Assembly: GCA_028281325.1 (NCBI GenBank)
Contig: JANQKC010000009.1
Span: forward strand, 1 to 64,000
DNA length: 64,000 nucleotides
DNA from: Alphaproteobacteria bacterium
GTDB lineage: Bacteria > Pseudomonadota > Alphaproteobacteria > UBA8366
Direction: 5' to 3'
The notes under the pieces are model-generated. The model saw only the letters and a program-made list of their open reading frames with translations. It did no database searches and was not told the DNA's origin. This document shows, piece by piece, positions 36,143 to 44,872 of the stretch. Positions within the stretch are counted from its first letter, which is position 1. Every line of letters begins with the position of its first letter. Both the position numbers and the translations under genes were made by a program.

Positions 36143-37063
36143 TCAATTGTTGCTGTCGGCCGAGCGCGCCGCGAAGGCCGTCATCAATGCGGCCTTCAGC
36201 GCCGCCGCCGCCGGCGACAAAGTCGCGTCGCGGCGTTCCGCGATCACGATCGCCCGCGCGAGATCGGGATCGACAAGCGGCCGGTAGACAAGCGGCCCGG
36301 ACGCCATCGACTGGATCGCCATCTCCGGGATGATCCCGACCCCAAGCCCGGCTTCGAGAAAGGCGATCTTGGTCGACAGGTGCTGCACTTCATAAAGCCA
36401 CGCTTCGGGAGCCCTGGGCTGCGGCAGTTGCGCATAGAGCAAGCGGCTTGTGCCGCTGCGCCGTCCCAGCGTCACGACGGGAACTTCCGTCAGCGCATCC
36501 CATCGCATGGGCCCGTCCGCCGCCAACGGATGGTCGCGATGACACGCCATGACGAAGCGGTCCTGCATCACCGTCGTGAACGTAAGGTCCGGGTCCGGCG
36601 CGTCCAACGCCATGTCGATGGCAAACTCCACCTCGCCGCGTCGCACGTATTCGGCGATGTCCTGCTCGGACTCGTCGAACACCCGGACGCTCACATTCGG
36701 GTGCTGACGCCGGAAGTCATGAATGACGGCAGGCAGGATATTCGTGGCGACCGAGATCAGGCTGGCGATCGTCACCCGCCCGCTGCGGATCGCGATGACG
36801 TCGCGAACATCCGCGATGGACCGCTCGAACTGCGCGAGCATCCGCCGGGCCGCCGGCAGGAAACTGCGCCCCACCGCCGTCGGGGCGACCGTGCGGGTGG
36901 TCCGATCGATGAGCCGCGCGCCGAGTGCGTCCTCGAGCTTCTTCAAGCGCTGCGTCAGCGCGGACTGCGTCAGATGAAGCTCCCGCGACGCCTTCACGAA
37001 GCTGCCATGGTCGACCACCTTGACGAACACATCGATTTCCTTGAGACCGAATTCGGGACTCAT
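36143..37063 (-). CDS. LysR family transcriptional regulator
   Basis: 306 residues. The N-terminal winged helix (IDVFVKVVDHGSFVKASREL, HLTQSALTQRLKKLEDALGA, RLIDRTTRTVAPTAVG) is textbook LysR. The effector domain follows (about 95-300). It is divergent from the TcuA-like dehydrogenase gene with a 199-bp shared AT-rich intergenic region, so it probably controls that gene and prpF, like TcuR in Salmonella tricarballylate use. Control of the peroxiredoxin downstream is also possible. Confidence 0.92.
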   Translation of the reverse strand: MSPEFGLKEIDVFVKVVDHGSFVKASRELHLTQSALTQRLKKLEDALGARLIDRTTRTVAPTAVGRSFLPAARRMLAQFERSIADVRDVIAIRSGRVTIASLISVATNILPAVIHDFRRQHPNVSVRVFDESEQDIAEYVRRGEVEFAIDMALDAPDPDLTFTTVMQDRFVMACHRDHPLAADGPMRWDALTEVPVVTLGRRSGTSRLLYAQLPQPRAPEAWLYEVQHLSTKIAFLEAGLGVGIIPEMAIQSMASGPLVYRPLVDPDLARAIVIAERRDATLSPAAAALKAALMTAFAARSADSNN

Positions 37064-37165
37064 TTATTATTATTCCTAAATAATTATCGATATCTTTGAA
37101 TTTCACTTCAGAATAATCTTCCGGCACACTCCGCTCAAGGTCCGGCCGGGCCGCATGCCGCCCGA

Positions 37166-37196
37166 TTGGCGTGTGCACACGGGCGGGCTGTATACT
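37166..37196 (+). promoter_or_regulatory. Possible promoter with embedded palindrome, upstream of tcuA
   Basis: A perfect 12-bp palindrome CGTGTGCACACG (37170-37181) lies ten bases before TATACT (37191-37196), which looks like a -10 box. TTGGCG at 37166 could be a weak -35, though the spacing is 19. The gene starts at 37263. The palindrome may be a regulator site. Confidence 0.35.
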
Positions 37197-37262
37197 TTCG
37201 TGCATAACAACTCGGCCCGCATGTCGCGTGAAACGCGGCCGCGCCATCCTAGGGAGAAGCAA

Positions 37263-38750
37263 ATGCCAGATTATGATGTCATCGTTGTCGGAGCCGGTAA
37301 CGCGGCCCTCGCCGCGGCCATGTCGGCGCGCGAAAACGGCGCGGACAAGGTGCTCGTGCTGGAGGCGGCAACGAAAGGCATGCGCGGCGGCAACACGCAT
37401 TGGAGCGGGGGTATTTTGCGGTTCGCCTTCGACAATCCCCGCGATATCGAGCCGCTGTTGCCCGGCGTCGAGGACGAGTATCTGAACTTCTACGAAGGCG
37501 TCTCTCCCTATACCGAAGACGATTTCATGGGCGACTTGCTGCGCGTCACCGCAGGCCGCACCGACCCGGAACTCTCCAAGGTTCTGGTCTCGAATTCCAA
37601 GGACACCGTCTTCTGGGCCCATGAACGGGGCAAGATTCCGATGGAGCCGGCCCGGTCGATCGCCGGCGTCGAGGTCAACGGCGTGGTGATCTGGCCGAAG
37701 GGCGCCATCGTCCGCGCCGAGCACGAAGGCGTCGGGTTGTCGGCGTCCTGGTTCAAAGCGGCCGAGGCCGACGGGTGCGAGATCCGCTACGAGGCGACCG
37801 GCCGCAACCTGATCCAGGACAAAACCGGCCGGGTGGTCGGCATTACCGTGCAGGAAAAGGACGAGTTGAAAGAGATCACGGCGAAAGCCGTCGTGCTCGC
37901 CTGTGGCGGTTTCGAGGCCAACGCGCAATGGCGGGCGCAGTATCTCGCGCGACCCTGGGATCACGCCAAGGTGCGCGGCACCCGCCACAACCAGGGCGAC
38001 GGCCTGCGCATGGCCATGGAGATCGGCGGGATGCCCTGCGGCCAATGGAGCGGCCGCCACTCCACCCCGATCGACGCCCACTGGCCCGACTTCGCCGACC
38101 GCAAGCTGACCGACAAGAGCAACCGGCTGTCCTATCTCTACGGCGTGATGATCAACCGCAACGGCAAACGTTTCGTCGACGAGGGCGAGGACACGCAGTT
38201 CTACACCTATGCCAAGTTCGGCGCGGCGATCCTCGACGAACCGGGCGGCATGGCCTACCAGGTGTTCGACCAGAAGACCGTGCACCTGCTGGAGCCGCGT
38301 TACGAATACGCAAAGAAACCGTTGAAGGCGGATACGCTGGAAGAGTTGGTCGAAATGATGGACATCGACGACAAGCCGCAGGCGATCAAGACGCTGAACG
38401 AATACAATGCGGCGGCGGCGGACGACGACAACTTCGATCCGTCGCAGAAGGACGGCGTCTCGACCTCGGGGCTGAACCCGGAGAAGACGAACTGGGGCAT
38501 CCGGTTGGACTCACCACCTTTCGAGGCCTATGCGGCGACCGGCGGCATCACCTTCACCTTCGGCGGTCTCAAGATCAACGAGGACGCGCAGGTGATCGGC
38601 ACCGACTGGCGCGTCATCCCCGGCCTCTACACCTGCGGCGAGATGGTGGGCAACCTGTTCCACTACAACTATCCCGCCGGCACGGGGCTGGTGTCCGGCC
38701 AGGTCTTCGGCCGCATCGCGGGCCGCAATGCGGCCGCCGAACAGAGCTAG
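37263..38750 (+). CDS. tcuA: FAD-dependent tricarballylate dehydrogenase-like protein
   Basis: 495 residues from the ATG at 37263 (AGGGAG site upstream). It belongs to the fumarate reductase/succinate dehydrogenase flavoprotein family. The FAD-binding Rossmann motif is DVIVVGAGNAALAAAMSARE, followed by EAATKGMRGGNTHWSGG, which is characteristic of TcuA. Later blocks are VLACGGFEANAQWRAQYLAR, GTRHNQGDGLRMAMEIGG and a C-terminal GGLKINEDAQVIGTDWRVIP with YPAGTGLVSGQVFGRIAGR. TcuA oxidises tricarballylate to cis-aconitate. No TcuB (the electron-transfer partner) or TcuC (the transporter) is adjacent, so the substrate assignment is by family only. Confidence 0.85.
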   Translation: MPDYDVIVVGAGNAALAAAMSARENGADKVLVLEAATKGMRGGNTHWSGGILRFAFDNPRDIEPLLPGVEDEYLNFYEGVSPYTEDDFMGDLLRVTAGRTDPELSKVLVSNSKDTVFWAHERGKIPMEPARSIAGVEVNGVVIWPKGAIVRAEHEGVGLSASWFKAAEADGCEIRYEATGRNLIQDKTGRVVGITVQEKDELKEITAKAVVLACGGFEANAQWRAQYLARPWDHAKVRGTRHNQGDGLRMAMEIGGMPCGQWSGRHSTPIDAHWPDFADRKLTDKSNRLSYLYGVMINRNGKRFVDEGEDTQFYTYAKFGAAILDEPGGMAYQVFDQKTVHLLEPRYEYAKKPLKADTLEELVEMMDIDDKPQAIKTLNEYNAAAADDDNFDPSQKDGVSTSGLNPEKTNWGIRLDSPPFEAYAATGGITFTFGGLKINEDAQVIGTDWRVIPGLYTCGEMVGNLFHYNYPAGTGLVSGQVFGRIAGRNAAAEQS

Positions 38751-38904
38751 GCAAACGCAGGGAAGCGGCCCATCCGGATGCGTGCCGAAGGCGGCCGATC
38801 CATCCGCACGGGTGGCGCCGGTCGCTCAAGCTTGACCTATTCGCCGGGCGGTTCTATGCCCATACAAAGGCCCGACAGGAACAGCCGCGTTCGGAGGAAA
38901 GCAG

Positions 38905-40086
38905 ATGAAACAACGCCGTATCCCAGCCGCCTTCATGCGCGGCGGCACCAGCAACGCCATCGTGTTCCACCAAAGCGACCTTCCGGAGGATCGCGCGCTG
39001 TGGGACAAGATCTTTCTCGCCGCGATGGGCACGCCCGACCCGAACGGCCGCCAGTTGAATGGCATGGGCGGCGGCATCTCGTCGTTGTCGAAGGTCTGCG
39101 TGGTCGGCCCGCCGTCGCATCCGGACGCCGATATCGACTACACCTTCGCGCAGATCGGCGTCCAGAAGGAAACCGTCGGTTATGCCGCCAATTGCGGCAA
39201 CATGTCCGCCGCCATGGGGCCGTTCGCGATCGACGAGGGTATCCTGTCGGCGGACGGCGCGAAGGCCATGGTCCGAATCCACAACACCAACACGAAGAAG
39301 ATCATCCACGCGCATTTCGAGTTGGACGAGGGTCTCGCGGCGGTCGACGGAGATTACGAACTTCGCGGCGTTTCCGGGACGGGATCGCCGGTTCGCCTGG
39401 AATTCCGCGACCCCGCCGGGGCGGCGACGGGGCGTTTGCTGCCCACCGGCAACACGCTCGACGAGTTGGAGGTGCCGGGATTGGGCCGCATCGAGGTCTC
39501 GATGGTCGATGCGGGCAATCCGGTCGTGTTCGTCGAGGCATCGACCCTTGGCGTGGAAGGCACCGAACTGCCGGCCGACATCGACGCCGACGCGGAGCTG
39601 ATGGCGAAGCTGGAGGCGATCCGCACACACGGCGCGGTGCAGATGGGTTTGGCGAAGACGCCGGAAGAAGCGCTGACCGTCGTGCCCTTCGTCGGCTTCA
39701 TCGCGCCGCCGAAGGACGCGTCGACGATCTCCGGCGAGCCGAACCCGGCCGCCGACGGCGACGTCACGGCCCGTATCCTGTCGTCGGGCAATACGCACCG
39801 GGCGCTCCCCCTCACCTGTTCGATCTGCACGACGGTCGCGTCCCGGATCGAGGGGACGCTGGTTCACCGAAACGCCCGGCCGACCGATAACCCGAAAGAC
39901 GACCTCAACATCATGCAACCGTCGGGCATCATTACCGTGGCGTCCAACGTATACATGAAGGGGAACGAGTGGCACGCCGAGTATGGCGCGACCTACCGAA
40001 CGCAGCGCCGCCTGTTCGACGGCTTCGTCTACCTGCCCGCGTCGCGCGTTCCGGAACTGACCCCGGACGGCAAGGCGGCCGCCTAG
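38905..40086 (+). CDS. prpF: PrpF family isomerase
   Basis: 393 residues; GGAGGAAAGCAG precedes the ATG. PrpF-family proteins, of the diaminopimelate epimerase fold, isomerise double bonds in unsaturated tricarboxylates (2-methylaconitate, 4-oxalomesaconate, methylitaconate). Visible features: RIPAAFMRGGTSNAIVFHQS (family N-terminus with RGGTS), LNGMGGGISSLSKVCVV, VGYAANCGNMSAAMGPFAID with the conserved Cys, and NIMQPSGIITVASNV near the end. It lies 154 bp after tcuA on the same strand. Here it may isomerise aconitate rather than work with AcnD, since no acnD or prpC is present. Confidence 0.9.
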   Translation: MKQRRIPAAFMRGGTSNAIVFHQSDLPEDRALWDKIFLAAMGTPDPNGRQLNGMGGGISSLSKVCVVGPPSHPDADIDYTFAQIGVQKETVGYAANCGNMSAAMGPFAIDEGILSADGAKAMVRIHNTNTKKIIHAHFELDEGLAAVDGDYELRGVSGTGSPVRLEFRDPAGAATGRLLPTGNTLDELEVPGLGRIEVSMVDAGNPVVFVEASTLGVEGTELPADIDADAELMAKLEAIRTHGAVQMGLAKTPEEALTVVPFVGFIAPPKDASTISGEPNPAADGDVTARILSSGNTHRALPLTCSICTTVASRIEGTLVHRNARPTDNPKDDLNIMQPSGIITVASNVYMKGNEWHAEYGATYRTQRRLFDGFVYLPASRVPELTPDGKAAA

Positions 40087-40521
40087 AACAGCCGCCGTTT
40101 CCTATACCCGGGCCCGCGCAAAATAAAAGGCCTCGACAAGAGTCGAGGCCGTGTAAGTGATGCGGAAAGGTACCGGTTATTCCGGCTTTTTGTATTTCAC
40201 TCTTCCGGCCGGCGCTGCCCGTGGTCGCGCTGCCTAGCAGGAATTAGTGTAATTAAATCTATCTGAAGTTGCGCCCCGATCAATAAGTTCAGACGACCAT
40301 TTCCTAATCGCGGATTGTGACCGGGCTCCCCGCCACCCGTTAATCGGACAGTACACAATTACGCCACATTTGCCAAGCCTTTGATAATTAACAAATTAAG
40401 TTGTATACACATCGTGCCAATACCCTTCATGCGGGTGAAGTTTGTTAACACTTTCCTTGCCGGCCGAATTGCCCTCCCGTATTAACGCACCCTGAAATGG
40501 CCGACAGCTTGCACGTATCGG
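40087..40521. other. Intergenic region of 435 bp with no recognisable gene
   Basis: It lies between the prpF stop and the stop of the convergent methyltransferase gene. It is AT-richer from about 40240 to 40480. I found no reading frame longer than about 20 codons that I could support, and no tRNA. One strong stem-loop is listed separately. Confidence 0.6.
40121..40150 (-). terminator. Intrinsic terminator, minus strand
   Basis: GGCCTCGAC-AAGA-GTCGAGGCC (40129-40150) is a perfect 9-bp stem with a tetraloop. On the minus strand it is followed by TTTTATTTT (the AAAATAAAA at 40120-40128), the classic terminator form. The minus-strand gene upstream of it, the methyltransferase, ends at 40522, about 370 bp away. 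Confidence 0.8.
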
Positions 40522-41139
40522 TTAGGAAACAACCGCTTCGCCGTCGAAATGCCAGGTCAGAAATTTCGGCCCCTTGACCAAGTAACCTTCGTCCAACCGA
40601 CGGAACCGGAAATCGGCCGCTTCCACGAGCCCGGCGATATCGCGGTTGAGGTGGCATCCGCCGGCGCACCGGCCCCATAACGGATCAAGCCGCGTCTGCC
40701 ACCGGGCGACGGCCGCCGACGGCGCGCGGCCGTGTTCGAGGAAGACGAGCGCCCCGCCCGGTTTGAGCACGCGTCGGATTTCACGGAGCGCGCGGTCGAT
40801 ATCGGGAATCGAACACATCGTCCAGGTGGACATCACCGTATCGAACGCGCCTTGCCCGAAGGGTAACGTCTCCGCCGAACCGTGATGCAGCGTCACCGGA
40901 AAGCCGACATGCACCGCAGCATTGCCCGCCATGCCCAGCAACGCCGGCGACGGATCGATCCCGTCCACCGACGTTACGGCCGCGCCGTAATGCTGCAGAT
41001 TGAGACCGGATCCAATGCCGATCTCGAGAACCCGCCCGGTCGCGGCCGGCGCGATGCGCGCCCGCTGCCGGCGGACTTCGGGATTCTTCATCGATACGTG
41101 AAGCAGACGCGGCAATACATACCGCTCGTAAACGCCCAT
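40522..41139 (-). CDS. Class I SAM-dependent methyltransferase
   Basis: 205 residues from the ATG at 41139 with GGGAG eight bases upstream. The SAM-binding motif I is GRVLEIGIGSGLNLQHYG and motif II region DGIDPSPALLGMAGNA. Further blocks are ETLPFGQGAFDTVMSTWTMC, REIRRVLKPGGALVFLEHGR and RWQTRLDPLWGRCAGGCHLN. The sequence resembles UbiE/phospholipid-methyltransferase-like proteins with a small C-terminal domain, but the acceptor is unknown. It follows the AsmA gene on the same strand after 51 bp. Confidence 0.92.
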   Translation of the reverse strand: MGVYERYVLPRLLHVSMKNPEVRRQRARIAPAATGRVLEIGIGSGLNLQHYGAAVTSVDGIDPSPALLGMAGNAAVHVGFPVTLHHGSAETLPFGQGAFDTVMSTWTMCSIPDIDRALREIRRVLKPGGALVFLEHGRAPSAAVARWQTRLDPLWGRCAGGCHLNRDIAGLVEAADFRFRRLDEGYLVKGPKFLTWHFDGEAVVS

Positions 41140-41190
41140 GGGGACGGCTCCCGGTGCCAAGACGAAACAGGAAACGTTCTCGCCTCAGAC

Positions 41191-43212
41191 TTATTCCGCC
41201 GCGGCCGGTTCTTCAATCACTTCCGGTGTATTTGTCCGCGCCGGTGCGGCGGGGTTTTCCGCGATGATCGGACGGGTGAACCGTCCAGGTTTTGCGGGCG
41301 GCCGTGGTTTCCGCTCGACCGTTCGACGCCGCTCCGGCGACCGCGGGATAGCCTTCAAGCAGGCGTTGGCCGGGGATTTGCGCATAACGCCGTCGAACCA
41401 CCGCCGCAGCGGGGACACGCCACTGCCGAGCGACAGCCGCCGTCCTTTCGCAACAGGATCCGGGCTCAGCGTGGGGTTAGCCAATCGACCACCGATGGAG
41501 ACCGGCGTCGGCACCATCAACTCGGGCCCCTGGGATTTCGGAACGAACCGCAGGGCGTACCGGCCTTCCCGGAAATCGATATTCCCCGCACCCCGAACAT
41601 GGGCCGCGTCGCTTCGGATTTCCGTCCCCGCGCTTTGCGCCAGACCGTCCTGCAGGATGATCCGGCTGGCAGCGCAGTGAATCCTGGTGTCGCCGCCTGG
41701 ACGTGCGACCAGCATCCCGGCAAGGAGCGCCGGACCACCGGATTGGATATCAAATCGGCCATGATCCGGCGCTGCAATCCGTAACCGGCCCGGCCCCATG
41801 GCAAGCAACACTTCGCCTTTCAATCCTTCGACCCAGTCCGCCGCCGCTCCTCCCTTGGCGCTAAACCGTGCGGACACGGCGACCCGGCCATCGAACGTCT
41901 CGACGCTCTCCACCCGCTGCAACAACGGTCCCGCGTTGAACCCGGGCGCTTTCACGGACACCACGGCAGCGGGCACCGGCGCACGCAGATCCAGCTCGAA
42001 CGACCCGGTAACCGTACTGTCCGCGAAGCGTGCCGACACACGCTCGGACGACAACAACTTATCTTTCAGGTCAAGAGTCGTTACGACATCGTGAAGATCG
42101 GCCGGGCCGACGGATAGCGCCCGGACCTCGAGACCGATGCGCCCGTTGACGCCGGCGAGCACGCCGCGCGACAGCCCCAGACTGGCGAGGTCGGACCCGA
42201 TGCCATCGCGTACGACTTCCCAAATCGCATGGGCATTCATCCGGTCGGCCGTGAGATCGGCATCGAACACCGCCACCTCACCGCTCAAATCGACGGTTGC
42301 GGTGCCGCCAAGTTCGGAATCGCCAGCGGCGATCCGAAGGTTCGACAGCATTGCCCGGTCCCCCCGATACGCGAGGTCGCCTTGCACCGAAAAGGGCGCG
42401 GCGTCGGCGGGCGACTTATCGCCCTTGGCTGCGGAAATCCTGGCGATGACACCGGGGCCGCGCGGAGACTGTTCGATATGTCCCTTCGCGGACAACCGCA
42501 ACGCCCCCGCGCCGACCGAGACCTCGACCGGATAGACGGTCTCATCCGCGGCGGTCCCCGCACCGACCGGTCCCGCCGCGCCGTCGAGCGCGACCGGCAC
42601 CCCGTTCCATCGTCCGTCCAAGTGCAGCGTTATCGGCGCCGATCCGCCATCCCCGACGGTCCGGGCGGTCGTGACCGCGAAAACGTGGACGTCACCGGAT
42701 TCACCGTCACGGATCGTCACGCGCCCCCCTTCTACGTCGACGCCGCCGACCGTCAGCATGTCGAGCAACCCACGCTTACGGTCGTTGCCGAGAGTCGCCG
42801 GGTCACCGGCCAGCACCCAGTTGACCTTTCCGTGCGGGTCCGTTTCCAGCCAGACATCTGCCTGGGTCATCTGAAGCCGATCGAACCGCAACCGTCCCCG
42901 CAGCAATGCGGCCAAGTCGATCCGGGCGGCAACCCGATCAATTTGCGCCATGTCCGCGCGCGACCCCCACGGCGCATTGCCGATCCGAACCCCCTGGACG
43001 ACGAAGGCGGGCTCAAGCCCGTAGATCAACGAGACCGGACCATCGATCGCGATGTCGCGCCCGGTTGCGCCGCGAAGCTCATGAACCAACCCATCCTTGT
43101 AACGATCGAAATCAAGCGACCGCAGATGGACCGCTCCCGCCACGGCCAGCGCGGCGAGCCCCAAAACGATCGGGATTATGACTTTTCGAATGCCCACGAC
43201 GCCATTCTGCAT
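41191..43212 (-). CDS. AsmA family outer-membrane assembly-like protein
   Basis: 673 residues. One N-terminal membrane helix (about 9-28, VIIPIVLGLAALAVAGAVHL) anchors a large periplasmic part. The AsmA signature follows: FDRYKDGLVHELRGATGRDI, AIDGPVSLIYGLEPAFVVQG and ARIDLAALLRGRLRFDRLQM, VWLETDPHGKVNWVL. The C-terminal half has the other AsmA block (about 460-620, ending with FVPKSQGPELMVPTPVSIGG). AsmA proteins are thought to bridge the envelope for phospholipid transport. A basic, Arg/Pro-rich C-terminal tail follows. It is downstream of the racemase-like gene. Confidence 0.9.
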   Translation of the reverse strand: MQNGVVGIRKVIIPIVLGLAALAVAGAVHLRSLDFDRYKDGLVHELRGATGRDIAIDGPVSLIYGLEPAFVVQGVRIGNAPWGSRADMAQIDRVAARIDLAALLRGRLRFDRLQMTQADVWLETDPHGKVNWVLAGDPATLGNDRKRGLLDMLTVGGVDVEGGRVTIRDGESGDVHVFAVTTARTVGDGGSAPITLHLDGRWNGVPVALDGAAGPVGAGTAADETVYPVEVSVGAGALRLSAKGHIEQSPRGPGVIARISAAKGDKSPADAAPFSVQGDLAYRGDRAMLSNLRIAAGDSELGGTATVDLSGEVAVFDADLTADRMNAHAIWEVVRDGIGSDLASLGLSRGVLAGVNGRIGLEVRALSVGPADLHDVVTTLDLKDKLLSSERVSARFADSTVTGSFELDLRAPVPAAVVSVKAPGFNAGPLLQRVESVETFDGRVAVSARFSAKGGAAADWVEGLKGEVLLAMGPGRLRIAAPDHGRFDIQSGGPALLAGMLVARPGGDTRIHCAASRIILQDGLAQSAGTEIRSDAAHVRGAGNIDFREGRYALRFVPKSQGPELMVPTPVSIGGRLANPTLSPDPVAKGRRLSLGSGVSPLRRWFDGVMRKSPANACLKAIPRSPERRRTVERKPRPPAKPGRFTRPIIAENPAAPARTNTPEVIEEPAAAE

Positions 43213-43272
43213 CGAATTGCGGCCAAATTACGCCGCCGCGCGCGAACGGATTCCTATTGCCGCGCGCCCCGT

Positions 43273-44007
43273 TCAGGACGGGCCGGGATCCACGGTCGAA
43301 AAATCCTGAGGCGAGAGCGCCGCGTGAAACCAAGTCAGGAAGGTATAGATATCGAAGACCGGCACATCGGCGGACGCCCGCAGCGCCCGCGCATACGGGG
43401 CCATATTCGTGCATTCGAGTAGGATCGCGCCCACGTCCGGATGCGCCGCGACAAGCTGCGCGCCTGCATCCAAGACATCCTGCCGCGCCAGGTCGACATC
43501 GAGGCTCGGTTCGTCATTCAAGATCGCACGGCTGAATTCGCGACCGCCTTCGGTGCCGATGACCGGCGTGCCGGCGGGAACGCCGGCGGCGGCCAGATGC
43601 GCCTTGGTCAATAGGTCGGCCGATATCGTCAGGATCCCGACCCGTTTCCGCGGCCCCAACAGCCGTTGTATGAAAGGCGCCTGCATGAGCGACGACGTCG
43701 CGACCGGCACGCCGCACCGGGCCGCGATATCGTCTTGAAAGAGCGATAGAAAGCCGCAGGTGGTGCTGATGCCGTCGACACCCTCCGCCACCAGGTCGGC
43801 GGCGCCGTCGCAAAAGGCGTCAAGAAGCCCGGCGGCCCCATCCCGAACCACGCGCTGCGGCGACGCGTTTTCGACGACGCGAATCCTGACCGGAAAAGGC
43901 CAGGTATCGGGATTGCCGATATCGCCCAGGATCCGGGGAAACCGGGATTCCAACATCAAGATGCCAAGGCGCGCTACGCGATCGCCGCTTGGGGTATCAC
44001 CTGGCAT
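43273..44007 (-). CDS. Aspartate/glutamate racemase family protein
   Basis: 244 residues. The two catalytic cysteines expected of the family are in DGISTTCGFLSLFQ and GAILLECTNMAPYA, and the substrate loop SSLMQAPFIQRLL follows. The hydantoin racemase/arylmalonate decarboxylase-like fold is likely; the exact substrate is unknown. It lies 31 bp after the iclR gene and is probably part of the TRAP-iclR operon, which suggests a role on the substrate brought in by that transporter. Confidence 0.85.
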   Translation of the reverse strand: MPGDTPSGDRVARLGILMLESRFPRILGDIGNPDTWPFPVRIRVVENASPQRVVRDGAAGLLDAFCDGAADLVAEGVDGISTTCGFLSLFQDDIAARCGVPVATSSLMQAPFIQRLLGPRKRVGILTISADLLTKAHLAAAGVPAGTPVIGTEGGREFSRAILNDEPSLDVDLARQDVLDAGAQLVAAHPDVGAILLECTNMAPYARALRASADVPVFDIYTFLTWFHAALSPQDFSTVDPGPS

Positions 44008-44038
44008 CGCCGAAAACTCCCCGACCGCATTTGCTGGT

Positions 44039-44842
44039 CTATTTCGTCACCGCCAGAACGCTCGACAGGTCGTCCGCGGCTTTTCGCAACTCGGGCACCC
44101 AGTCGACCGCCGCCTCCAAGGACATGCGGATCGCCGGCGCAAATATCGACAAGGTCGCGACAAGCCGCCCGCGGCCGTCCAGAACCGGCACCGCGACGGC
44201 CACCATCCCGTCGATGAATTCCTCGTTGTCGGTACTGTAACCGCGCGCGGCGATTTCGGCGATATCCGCCTCCAGATCGTTCGCGATGGTGATGGTGTTG
44301 GCGGCGTGTTTCTCCAACGGCAGATGCTTCAGCAACCGGGTCCGCGTGGCCGGCCGCATGCTGCTGAGATACATCTTACCGGCCGAGGTGCAGTGCAACG
44401 GCACATGACTGCCGACCGGAAACTGGACCCGCAACGGCCAGCGCGTTTCCACACGGTCGATATACTGCATCTGGTTCTTATCCGGGATGGAGATATTCGC
44501 CGTTTCGCCCACTTGCTTCGAAATCCGCGCCAGCACGGCGCGCATCAGAACCTGTTGCTCCTCGGTATGGAGGAAGCCCAGCGCCATCGCCCGTAAGCGG
44601 GGACCGACCGTATAGCGCCGCCCATCGAGGGCGCGCTTCAGAAAGCCGGCCGACTCGAGTGTCGAACAGAGTCGGTGGATCGTCGGCTTCGGCAGCTTCA
44701 GTTCCTTGTTCAACTCGGTCGGCGTGACCGGCTGACCCAGCAGCGCAACCTCCTCCAGGATGGTCAGGGCGCGCATGATCGAAGACCCTTTCCTGCCGGT
44801 CGACGCCGCGTCGTGAGGCTTGGCGCTAACGTCATGGGACAT
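44039..44842 (-). CDS. IclR family transcriptional regulator
   Basis: 267 residues from the ATG at 44842 with AAAAGGA upstream. The winged helix is in SSIMRALTILEEVALLGQPV, TPTELNKELKLPKPTIHRLC, SLLES-type helix (about 20-75). The IclR effector domain follows, with VPLHCTSAGKMYLSSM, GYSTDNEEFIDGMVAVAVPV and RLVATLSIFAP. It lies 30 bp after dctM in the same direction, so it controls its own operon most likely. A 17-bp palindrome found in front of dctP and the GMC gene is a candidate site. Confidence 0.93.
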   Translation of the reverse strand: MSHDVSAKPHDAASTGRKGSSIMRALTILEEVALLGQPVTPTELNKELKLPKPTIHRLCSTLESAGFLKRALDGRRYTVGPRLRAMALGFLHTEEQQVLMRAVLARISKQVGETANISIPDKNQMQYIDRVETRWPLRVQFPVGSHVPLHCTSAGKMYLSSMRPATRTRLLKHLPLEKHAANTITIANDLEADIAEIAARGYSTDNEEFIDGMVAVAVPVLDGRGRLVATLSIFAPAIRMSLEAAVDWVPELRKAADDLSSVLAVTK

Positions 44843-44872
44843 AGGACATATCCTTTTCGTTTCTTGGTCTTC

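Noticed and set aside
40151-40260. Short minus-strand frame ending VKYKKPE just before the terminator stem
   Set aside because: Traced upstream it meets a stop after about 17 codons with no start or ribosome site, so I did not call a gene.
42229-43422. 397-codon plus-strand frame over asmA
   Set aside because: It is antisense to asmA, with no family match and shadow-like composition.
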